A stretch of 64,000 bases of DNA, from the NCBI GenBank assembly GCA_030770545.1, contig CM061104.1, positions 15,633,001 through 15,697,000 on the forward strand. The letters run 5' to 3'. Under the pieces are notes generated by a model. That model worked only from the letters and a program-made list of their open reading frames with translations, did no database searches and was not told the origin of the DNA. The translations under genes and the position numbers were made by a program. Positions within the stretch are counted from its first letter, which is position 1. Each line of letters starts with the position of its first letter. Positions 1 to 10,400 of this stretch are shown here, piece by piece. This DNA is from Macropodus opercularis. Taxonomy: Eukaryota > Chordata > Actinopteri > Anabantiformes > Osphronemidae.

Positions 1-330
1 CAGCAAAACAGCCTGTGATGCATCAGTTGTCGTTTTTCTCAGTTTCCCCCGTCATGGTCAGGTTCTCAGGTCTGGTATGGATCATTGGCTGAATGTCAAA
101 AAGCCTGACTCATTTTAAAGGCTTGTAGAGTACTAACATTGACAAATGGGATGTAGTAACACTAACATTTGTGTGCTGTTCCCCAACCAAGAAGAAAGAG
201 AATCTCATTAACACTTGCGTGTAGACTACTGTGAAATGTACCTTTACATTACAGTTGCTCAGTAGCTTCTTCACTGAGCTGGAGCAGTAGCTAACAAACA
301 TAAACACACCGACATAATGCAGAATTGTAT
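1..330. other. left edge, no gene recognised
   Basis: AT-rich sequence downstream of the minus-strand trypsin gene. No coding frame with family resemblance or splice support is visible on either strand. Confidence 0.5.
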
Positions 331-336
331 TTTATT
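331..336 (-). other. poly(A) signal of minus-strand trypsin gene
   Basis: The plus strand reads tttatt, which is AATAAA on the minus strand. It lies about 170 nt past the stop codon at 504, a normal 3' UTR length for a pancreatic protease mRNA. Confidence 0.55.
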
Positions 337-503
337 GGTCTCCCAGCACATTTCTGTTTCTACTTGTAGCTCTCTCTCAGTCGCTCTCCTGCTGCTCTTC
401 TCTTTGACACTACCCATCGCAACCTCCTGTTTCTGTCTTCTTCAATTTCAGTCTCTCTCTGGTTTCCCCTCTCTCATGTAACTCTGTGATGGGAGATCAC
501 AGC

Positions 504-1797
504 TCAGCTGTATCTAGAGAGAATATCATTGATCCAGGGCATCAGAGAGCAGACTTTGGTGTAAACGCCTGGGTAGTTAGGTTGAGCACAGCCCTGGCCC
601 CAAGAGACGATGCCCTGCAGCTCCCCATTACATACCAGAGGACCACCAGAGTCACCCTGGGCAGGAGAGAAAGCAGAGGAATGCATTTCCCTTTATTCCT
701 CTGTCTCATCACACTGTGCTTTACACCACATGTTCATAGACCCTTTAGGTTTATTAAATGTGCTGTGTAATAGTATAAAAATACCTGACACGAGTCTTTG
801 CCACCCTCCAGGTATCCAGCGCAGACCATGCGGTCAGTGATCATCCCGGGGTAGGAACCTTCACAGTCTTTGTTGGATAGAATTGGGACTTCCAAACACT
901 GAAGGTAAAATGGGTTGAACACTGCACATACGAGCAACAATAGAGTCAGTACAGTCAGTGTGGTCTCCGTTAATGATGGAACAAATTAATCATTGTTCTA
1001 AAAAAAGCACACAGGTTGCAATTACACAAGAAAGTTTAAACCCATCTTCCCTGATATCTATAAATACTGGCACGTTGCCAAGTAGGTTAATGGTAGTAGT
1101 GGTCATGGCCTGTGTTGAGGGAAAAGGTGGCGCAGCTTTTTTCGGGATATGCGCAGAGTTTAGTTGCAGCTCACCTTGATCGGAGTAGATGTTCCCCCAT
1201 CCAGACACCAGGCACATGTCACCGGGCTCGGGGCAGGCTCTGGGCAGGGCAATAGGCTTGACGTACTGGTTCACGGTGACTGGGTGTGCCAGTTTCATCA
1301 GCATGATGTCATAGTCCAGAGTTCGGTAGTCATAACTCTGATGCCAATAGATGGCGTCCACAGACATGTACTGCTCTGTGAACTCGTGCATCCAGATGTG
1401 GTTATCTCCCAAGACTGCGATTTGAGCAAAGGGGCTGACGTGGAGACAAGGACGAAAATATGATCTCAATCACACCAGTCTTGATCTTTATACAGATTTT
1501 TGCTATTACGCTAATGTAATACAAACTTTTGCCAGCAGTGGGCAGCAGAGACGATCCACTGGTCATTGATGAGGGAGCCCCCACAGAAGTGGTAGCCCAT
1601 ATTAAGAGAAACCTGCCATGGTTGAGAGTGGGCATCACACTGGTAGCCACCTACAATCCTGTCATCCACAGGTGCTGCAGCTGTGGAGTAGCAGTGGAGG
1701 AAATGTGTGTCAAAATTTAAATTCTGCTGCTTTATACTGCTCATGAGATGTGTTTACCTGCAGCTCCCATGAGTGTGAGGACAATCAGGCCAATCAT
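504..1797 (-). CDS. trypsin-family serine protease (trypsinogen), copy 1
   Basis: Secreted digestive-type serine endopeptidase predicted to cut after Lys/Arg. Five coding exons on the minus strand (1797-1758, 1680-1527, 1434-1175, 921-785, 656-504) join in phase to 247 codons plus stop, the usual trypsinogen length. A hydrophobic signal peptide (MIGLIVLTLMGAA) leads to a short activation peptide ending VDDR, then the mature IVGG start. The catalytic triad is visible: His in AAHC, Asp in DYDIML, Ser in GDSGGP. The S1-pocket Asp (position 189 in chymotrypsin numbering) is present in KDSCQ, and Gly216 and Gly226 appear in SWGQGC and PGVY, so trypsin specificity is expected. The activation peptide has two acidic residues and Arg, not the usual DDDDK, so enteropeptidase dependence is uncertain. 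The intron 2 donor is a weak GTTTGT. The gene is divergent from a second trypsin gene 1 kb away. The family call is secure; the exact orthologue is not. Confidence 0.94.
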
Positions 1798-1857
1798 CCT
1801 GTAGCTCACTGATGCCTCCTACGACCGGACTGGATCCGAATGATCTATCACTCACTG

Positions 1858-1865
1858 CATTTATA
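1858..1865 (-). promoter_or_regulatory. TATA box of trypsin copy 1
   Basis: TATAAATG on the minus strand, about 60 nt upstream of the ATG at 1797. The spacing suits a pancreatic-type TATA promoter with a short 5' UTR. Confidence 0.7.
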
Positions 1866-2722
1866 CCTTGTCCCCTCTGTGTGTTTGCATGCACCCGCCT
1901 CTCCTCACCTCCAAACCGCCATCCAATTCCTCCCACCCACCTCTGAGTGTCTTTAATCACTGCTGGCCTCTACTGCTGCCGTGGAAAATATTTTTTATGT
2001 GCCACATTTAAACCAGTACAAGCTAATCTGTCATTGCATAGGGGTATAACAAAGATGGTCTTATAAGTATGATTTCAGCTGCACGTTTTGGAAAAACAAA
2101 CGCTATCAAATGCTGTGTGACACAAAACAGACATGTTGTTCTAGTTTTCTGCTTCTGAGGCCACAGATGATGTTTTTCTCACCTTTTTTTGGCTTTTATT
2201 CAAGGTCGACCCAGAGCAGAGCCATACAACAGCACATATACATTTGTCTCAAATAAGCTCTAACATATTAAATCAAGTTACATACATTTGTCCCAATTAC
2301 GCTCTAATACATTAAATCAAGTTATAACACACAAGATGCTTGGCAATAGAGTTAAAGACCGAACTAGCAAAAAATGTCATTGTTGCTGTCAGTGTTCCTG
2401 TTTTTAACTGGTTGTGTAAGTGTTGTCACTGTTTGCGTACTGTGGCTTACTGAGAACAGCCCATGAGAGAACCAGAACCCTCACCAAACAAGAAACAGAT
2501 GTTAAATGTGGGGAGATCATTGGTCCATATTTGTAAATGAGGTGCACAGACGCTGCAACGACAAGGTGTGTGCTGCGATGCGGCAGACGTGGTGCTTGAT
2601 AACAGAGCGATAACAGAGCAGATCTGGGTTGACACTTAGTGCCAAGAGGTAAAGACACAGATGGAGGTAACAGAGAGAGGGAGGAGAGGAGGAGCAGGTG
2701 GAGCACGACGGGGCTGCTGGGG
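1866..2722. promoter_or_regulatory. shared intergenic region between divergent trypsin genes
   Basis: About 0.85 kb between the two divergent TATA boxes. No coding exon is seen. An approximate repeat of roughly 40 nt (catttgtctcaaataagctc and cattt gtcccaattacgctc, near 2241-2270 and 2284-2320) sits in the middle. Any enhancer serving both trypsins would most likely be here, but that is inference from orientation only. Confidence 0.45.
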
Positions 2723-2730
2723 TATAAATA
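2723..2730 (+). promoter_or_regulatory. TATA box of trypsin copy 2
   Basis: TATAAATA lies 47 nt upstream of the ATG at 2777, leaving a 5' UTR of about 20-25 nt, as is common for trypsin genes. Confidence 0.75.
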
Positions 2731-2776
2731 TGACCTGGGGTCTGTTCAGGTGTCTTCTTATCATTCACCAGACACC

Positions 2777-4616
2777 ATGAGACTCCTGGCTCTGTTGCTG
2801 ATGGTTGGAGCTGCTGGTAAAGACAAAGAAACACATTCACACCGAACTGTAATTTACATGTGGTCACGTGCTGTGTTTATGTACGTTACAGATAAGATGT
2901 AGATACACCTACACCAACACAGCTGTGCATTTGTGTATATCAGCGATAACTTAGACATGGAGTGTAGTTTTAGTGTGTCTGTGTGTGACAGTGGCAGTTC
3001 CCCGTGAAGATGGTCGGATCATTGGCGGGCAGGAGTGTGAGCCTCACTCTCGACCCTACATGGTCTCCCTCAACTATGGCTACCATTTCTGTGGTGGGGT
3101 ACTTATCAACAAACAGTGGGTGCTCTCTGTTGCCCACTGCTGGTACAAGTAAGCGTCTAAGGATCTGGGTGAAAGTAGATAAAATGTGGAAAATTAAAAT
3201 TATTTATTTATTGCAGTAATAAGCACTTTAATACTGAATGATTCTTCTGCTTCTTGTCTCAGTCCCTATTACATGCAGATCATGCTGGGAGAACACAATT
3301 TGCGGGTGTTTGAAGGTTCAGAGCAGCTCGCGAAAACTGACACCATCATCTGGCACCAGGAGTGAGTCAAAAAGTTTTAATTTTCATGTTGTACAATTTA
3401 ATAATCATTTGATAATTAATTCAGTGACGAGGAACAGAAAAAGCCTCACGTGTATTTCTGGGTGTGTAGTTATGACTACCAGACTCTGGATTATGACATC
3501 ATGCTGATCAAGCTCTTCCACCCTGTGGAGGTGACGGAGGCTGTCGCTCCCATCTCGTTGCCCACAGGGTGCCCATATGCAGGGCTCCCTTGCTCTGTTT
3601 CTGGCTGGGGCAACACTGCCAAGGATGATGAGGGTGGGTGGATAATAATGATTTCAGTTATTTGTGTTGATGATTAGTTAACAGCTAGAGCTAGAACGTT
3701 TATTTTGATACGGAACCTTTGCCATTTCTGAAACCGGTGAACTCTTCTATGACGCAGAGAGCAGAGTGCACAAACTGTGAGTGACGCACCAAAATGCAGA
3801 GGGGCCGACTGAGGCAGGATATAAATAGGAGGGTGTGGTGTTAAAAACTAGGTTGTAGGACAAAAAGAGTTGATGAACAATTCCATTTGGCTATAGTTGA
3901 CTGTCATCACTTAGATTCTATCTATTTATTTTTATAAATTTATTTATTTATTTATAATGCCGTTTATTTCGGCATTTGTTTTGGCTCCTGGCTAGAATAA
4001 AATGGTTTATGTAAGCGTTAATTCTTGATTGCAGCGCATTAGTTCCATGTAATTTCAAAAGTGGCAGTTGATTCGCTGTGTACCACACATTTTCCTACTT
4101 AATGCAAATTTGAATGGACTTTCCGCCTAAATATGGATTTTTTAAACATGTGGATTTGTTGACATTCATAAAAAGTTCACGTATCTGTTGAAATGACCCA
4201 AGGCCTCAGAGGTTTTCTATGATTACAGTGAACATGCCCGTCCATCTGCAGTGTTTAGATGTGCCTATACTGGACGATCAGGAATGTGAGAAAGCCTACC
4301 CTGGCATGATCACACGCAGGATGATGTGTGCCGGATACATGGACGGAGGCCGAGATGCATGCAATGTGAGTTAGAAGACTAATTGAGACGACAGATTCAG
4401 GACTAATTAAACCTGTAGTGCTGTTAGCGCAGAAGCCTTCACCGCTGGCTGTATTCACTCCAGGGTGACTCTGGGAGCCCACTGGTGTGTGCTGGACAGC
4501 TCCATGGTCTGGTGTCATGGGGCCAGGGATGCGCGCAGCCCAACTACCCTGGCGTCTATGTTAAAGTGTGCGAGTTCCTCTACTGGATTCAAGACGTCAT
4601 GGAGGCCAACCCCTAA
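2777..4616 (+). CDS. trypsin-family serine protease (trypsinogen), copy 2, divergent type
   Basis: Secreted serine endopeptidase of 249 residues. Six coding exons (2777-2816, 2992-3148, 3263-3361, 3470-3633, 4229-4365, 4464-4616) join in phase. Signal peptide MRLLALLLMVGAA, activation peptide ending REDGR, mature start IIGG. The triad is His in SVAHC, Asp in DYDIML and Ser in GDSGSP; the S1 Asp189 is present (RDACN). Compared with copy 1 it has Asn instead of Gln at position 192 and Ser instead of Gly at 197, both beside the active site, and the activation peptide lacks an acidic run. An extra intron (3362-3469) splits the exon that is continuous in copy 1; both halves have proper splice sites. 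The IIGG start and the CWYNPYY segment recall, from memory, the group III (trypsin Y) class of cold-water fish, but I cannot confirm this. All core catalytic residues are intact, so it is probably functional. Confidence 0.92.
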
Positions 4617-4714
4617 ACAATTTTTCCTCTTTGCTTTTTCCATTTCTTGGACTTTCACTGGTGTCTTTTTCTTTTTCGCCTCTGGTAACACAGTTAGCAG
4701 AACATACAAAACTA

Positions 4715-4720
4715 AATAAA
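4715..4720 (+). other. poly(A) signal of trypsin copy 2
   Basis: AATAAA about 100 nt past the stop codon at 4614-4616. Confidence 0.7.
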
Positions 4721-7432
4721 TGGCTTGGTATAGCTTTGCTTATTATTTGTTTGTTGTTACTTTTACATTTCTAATTGTAGAAAAGATACACACTACAACA
4801 ACTTGGATGAATTTACAGCTTTAATTGTTGATTGTATAGAGACTTTTATTTCATTAAGTAACGCTAGGATTAAAGAATGAGGTAGCATATTTCTACTTAG
4901 GCATTTGTTCTCCTCTTATAAGTATATAATTACATTTTAAATATTAAACATTTAATTCATTTCTTTTATCGCATGGACACTTGGAAAATGCTTTGATAAT
5001 GAAGAAGACTGTGTGAGACTGTAATCTGGAAATCATTACTGAACAAAGTGAGGAGATAATATCACATTGTGTAATGGCTGAGCAGTAGGAGGCCTCAGTC
5101 AGTCCCACCCACACATCTCAGCTTCAGCAGTGCAGCACACACACGCAGTCATTTACAGTTAAACATGATATCAAACTGTTTTTACATTCACTCCACCAAA
5201 CCTCTCAAGTGAAGACCCGCCATGTATTTTTTGAGTCTTTATGTCCGAGTGTTTTTTAAGTCATGATGACATTGTTCTTGTCATTTCACCAAGGCCAAAT
5301 TTGTCTTTTCTGTGACCTGCTCTACTTTCTTCCTTCTCTCTTCTTCTCTCTTTGACCTGGTTGGCAGGTCCAAGCCGTGCAGCTGCACCTACACGCAAAC
5401 AAAAAAAGAGGCCACACTAGAATGTACTCATTCATACGAGACGTCTAAAAATATAAAAAGATAACAACTAGTGTATTTCCCACACTTTCTCAACCATTTT
5501 GCTCTGCTTTGAAGTACACATTTGATTTTGTAAACAGATAAAGGGTCTACTCTGATTGGTTGCAATCTGGTTCGTTATGTTGTGAATTTTGCTTCAGTAA
5601 CTTTAGTCTACTGTCGTCTTCAGGAGACTGTTAGTCATCTTTGTACTGTACTATCTTAATTTATAATGGTCAGCTCTTTAGCTCTTTAGCATATGCTTTT
5701 GTAGAACAGAAAGTAAAAAGAAATATCCAGTAAATATTTAACTGGACTAATAAGTTTTCTCACAACCGATTATGGTTATTTTATTTGGTAGGTGTGTGAG
5801 GATTAAAATGTGAAGCATATATGGAATGAATGAGGGGAATAAAATGTTAGAACCATCTGCACTGCAATAACTCTATAGCACCCAGTGTGACCTCAATAAT
5901 AAACGTACTGTAGAATTATAAAATGGACAAATTATCACCTTGTAAAAGTGGAATTATTGGCAGAGTCGCTGTATTGGCTTAATCAGCTGAACAGACCTAA
6001 TGAAGTCTCCGTGAGTGTGAATTTGAATAAGAACTTTTGTGTTGTACAATAAGAACTGACTGTTTAAAACGTGGTATTAACTTACTTTCAACATCCTGGC
6101 TTGAAGAAGCAAACCCTGATTCTGTGAGGTTTTCAACACTGTTCAGAACAAATAGGCATGGGGTGAGTTAGAAGCTAGGCATGAACACCGCTGCTACCGT
6201 ATAGAGCAGCCTTAGCTTAGCTGTCAATCACCTCTTTGAGAGTGCGTGTGGCCTACTGCTGTGTGCCTCCTCTTCCTCGTTCCTAGTGGGGAGTACACAA
6301 CACGTTATATTTCTAATGTGAAACGCTCAGTAACAGTGAGTGTCACTGCTGTTATGCTTCACCTAGTCAAGCCTGTCTGCCTTCTTCTGTGTGCTTCCTT
6401 GTCACTGTGACCCTGTTGATGAGAGGAAACAAAGATACTGACACCACAGTTGGCGAATCTCTGCAGCTCTGTGCTACCCACGCTACTGTGGGTAGTGGAG
6501 AAAACGATCACTTCTATCAAACTGCTAAGACAGCAACAGTTCTCAAACATCTGTGGCAACTCACTGAACTGGAGCTGGAGTGTTTGGTCAGCATCTTGGC
6601 TCCCGCTGTCTGCAATTGGCTGGAGGGGAATGAGCAGTGTGGCGCTGTGTTGTTTTTAGGGGGCAGGGGTGGAGCACTGAGGTGGGAAGTGGGAACCTGA
6701 TACTCCACACTTGACAACTGTTGGTATGAGCAAGGGAACATTTTAAGTTGGTTGCTTGTTAACTGGAGAACAGGAGTGTGACAGGTGGCAAAAATGATGT
6801 TGAGGAAGAAATTCTTTGTTTGGTTCTTTGTTTTTGAGTCATGGCTCAGTGCAACAGCATGTTACACTGAAAGTGTTGCAGACCGCACGCATTCACTCAA
6901 TAATTCAGTGAGTACATTCATTCATTCAGTGCTAGTCACTATTGGCCCCACTAGGTGTCAGTGTATGTAATTCCAATCACTAAATGTTCATTGTAGTTAG
7001 GAACCACCAGCGACTGATGCCAGTCAAACGAAGCAAGCAGCTGCTTTGCGTCTCTTCGTTCCGTTCTGCCAGGTTTGTTTGCATTTTTAAAAGAGATTAA
7101 TTTGCGGTTTAGATTTTTGTATCAGACACTTTGTGTGTTTGGTGAGCAATAAGTGTTTCACCTCAAGTAAGCGATTCACTTTCTAGTAGGGAAGCGTCTG
7201 CCCATTACTTCTTGTCTAGCAGCCCCTCAGTCTAAGCTTAGCTGCCGTAGTGATTTTCAGTAATGCTAAATGAGGAGCTTTTTATAGTTCTTGTCTTGAT
7301 GACTCACTGTAATAGTAAAATTATATTAAATTTAAAAAAATAAGTTCACAAATTTTTTTCCAACATATCTTGAAATAAAAGAAACGTCCCATTAGTTGGT
7401 CTTGAGTTAAAATAGACGTGCAAAAAAACAAC
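4721..7432. other. intergenic, trypsin copy 2 to cblc 3' end
   Basis: AT-rich sequence of about 2.7 kb. The frames around 6359-6741 show no family resemblance or splice context. A last exon or 3' UTR of the minus-strand cbl gene may lie in the right part, but I could not identify one. Confidence 0.4.
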
Positions 7433-10400
7433 TTAATGTTCCAGTGGGTAAAACCAGTGGGCATGTATATATTGTAGACATACCTTCCTCAGGGCAGCCA
7501 TTTCCTTTATCACCAGTTCAATGTCCTCGTGGTCTTCCTCCTCTGCGTCATCGTCATCCTCCTCCCAGTGATCGCTGCCCGGCTTGTAGGGCTCAACGAG
7601 CACGGACTCTGTTCCTCTGATGTCGCAGCGACAGTAAGGGCAGGTGTGGCCAGCCGACTTCTGCTAGATAGCGATCAAGGACAGGTCACAGGCAGAGTAA
7701 TGGAAACACTACACGAAGGCAAAGACCTGCTGTCACACACTATCTTGACACCAGCTTCACATCTTTGAAATACATGTAGTGGAACATGCTGGCCTTGCCT
7801 TCAAAGAACTAAGCCACCAGTGTTTGAAAGATGAAGGAGGTGGAAAATACCAGCTTCAGCACACACTGTAGAAGTTTTTTCCACAAATGTAAAAAGTGCA
7901 AAAGTGAAGGTGAATCGTTGTAACATTTACTTCATCATTGCTCCAGCATGTGCTTTATTTTTCGGTTGCTAACATAATAAAACTCTTATTTAAATTAGAA
8001 CAAACTGCAGTTTTGTTGGAAATGTATTCAGATAACTCCGAAATTGAATTGTTTTTATGCTCTTTGTTCTAAGGATGGACACTGTAATGTATGTAAATCA
8101 AGACTTGGTCAAGACTGATTTGCAGGTTTTCCTTTGCGGCTTCAAACTCATGAAGCATATCTAATTTTGCGTCATGCATGTGTCTCTGTCCTTTCTCACC
8201 CTCTCTCATGCAATTGTTATAAAATTGAATGTGATACAGTTAAGAGGAGGATGTGAGACTTGCTTCACACAGGAAGGCCTTTGCCAAATGTCAGGACGTA
8301 ATGCTCTGCACCTTTGCAAAAATATAAGCATCTCCTGAATATATGGAAGACTCTCACTGGCTGACAGAAACACGTAGTTCTACTTCTGACTGGATACCTA
8401 CTGTATAACATCACTCTGTTGACAAAAAAATGAACAGGAAGTTGGGGAAGCCCCATGCTGTAGCAAAAGTAGATTAGCACATGACAGCTGAATTGGGTTG
8501 GGATTTATATTCAAATGCAGAATCAATAATTTAATGAGTGAAACATGAATTTAAATTCTTTCATTTTTCACTTATTCAAGCAACAATCAAATGAAAACAG
8601 AGGGCAGGAGCCGTCTGTTTTCATTTGATTGTTAACTTTTGTTGCCTAAAATAGAACAACCACACAGAGCCATGTTGTTTCAACAAGGCTGTGGTGCAGT
8701 GTGCAATAAAACAGTTCTAATCTCTCCTTGCAGCCAGTGCAATAGTTAACAGTTAACTGGAAAGAGAAGAAGGTTTAGCTTATTTAAAAGCTGGTAACAA
8801 CTGGTAATTTGTTTCCAGTGGATGAAGGTTTTTTTGCATTCTTTGTCACGGATGACATTTTGCGTTGCCTTAACTCATAAACAACATAATAAATGGCAAA
8901 TTCAATTATATGCTGTGTTAAACACGAAGTATATTTTTGTCACCAACCTCAAACCACATTCAAATAACCAACATTGTTACAGTTATGGGACCTAAAACCA
9001 AAGACCAAGCCTACAAAAATAAATGCAGTTAACCCAGACTGTTGCACTTGACTGTACACATATTAACTGTTACGGTAACAGTGCGCTTCACTGAGCATGT
9101 GGTAACTGAAGATTAGTATGTGGTTTTGAACATGGGTCCTGAGCTACAGCGTTTAGGTAAATAGGGGTTCATACCTGCCAGCCTGTGAGACAAGGCTGGC
9201 ACAGGAGATGCCCACAGGGCTGGATACGAATGTCCTTATCTCTCTCCGCACAGATCTTGCACAGCTGGAAGGTGCTGCCAATCTCACAGTAGAGCTCATA
9301 CTGTTCCTGTTGTTCGGTCCGTTAGTTAGACAAGAGACAAGAGACAAGACAGATGACTTCAACAGATATGACTTATGTATTGTGCCAGTAAAGCTTCTGG
9401 TTGATACAGCAGTCCACAGTAAAATAAGGTAAAGTGCCTCCACCCACTTCTGTAACTCTAACTTTGCCCCTTTGGGCCGGTTCTCCCAAGCCTGTCAGGT
9501 CGGGGTTGACATCACGGCCATCAGGATACAGGTAGCTGCATGAACAGAAACATGCAGCCTTTAGTGAAACCACACAAAGGGAAATCAACTAGAAACCTAA
9601 GTGTATTTGTCTTTACCAGCCTTCCTTGAAGCCGTGAATGAGTGCTTGGTAGAGAGGCGTATTCTCTGGGATGGTCTGGACGATGCTCCCTCCAACAGTC
9701 ACATGGCCAATAGCCCACTGACCCATTCTTGTGCAGCTCAGGCGGAAGATATAGCTTGGAGGGAAAAACATTCTTGAATCACATATGTTTACATTTTAAG
9801 CAAATACAGATTTGCCAAATGGTCCCTTTAAAATGACATTTCTTGTTCTATTTTTGGTTCTGTAATTATAATATCTATTGCTAGATCAGTGTACAGTAAC
9901 TTTTTATAAGGAGGCGTTTATAAACCTCTACAGTGCTTTGAGAAATGTGTGACATAGGTGTTTGTTTCTGTGTTCATCCTAACCTTCCAGGTCTATGCAG
10001 GTAGTGTTCCAGGCGAGCTACAACCTGGTCATAGGTGAGGAAGGCCATGTAGCCAGGATGGGTCACTGCCAACTGGTTCCAGTTCCTCAAAAGTGACCTC
10101 CAGGGCTAAAAGAAGAGAACAGACTTGGAATGAGTGAGTGATGTTTCTAAATAATAATCTACAACGTGTCACTTGGACTCATTCTTCTCTTTCATGGTAT
10201 ATGCTCCACTGTGCCGTGCCGTTTTCTAGTATTTGTCATGACTAAATTACACCTGCTGCACACCCCCGTAATCAATCATCATCAAATCATATAAATTGTG
10301 TTCCTGCTTCGGCCAGGCCTAAATTAGAAACCTTTAGAACGACATATCATTGCAGTGCTGCTGTGTATTTTTGCTTTAGTTGTAAATACATTCAATTGAC

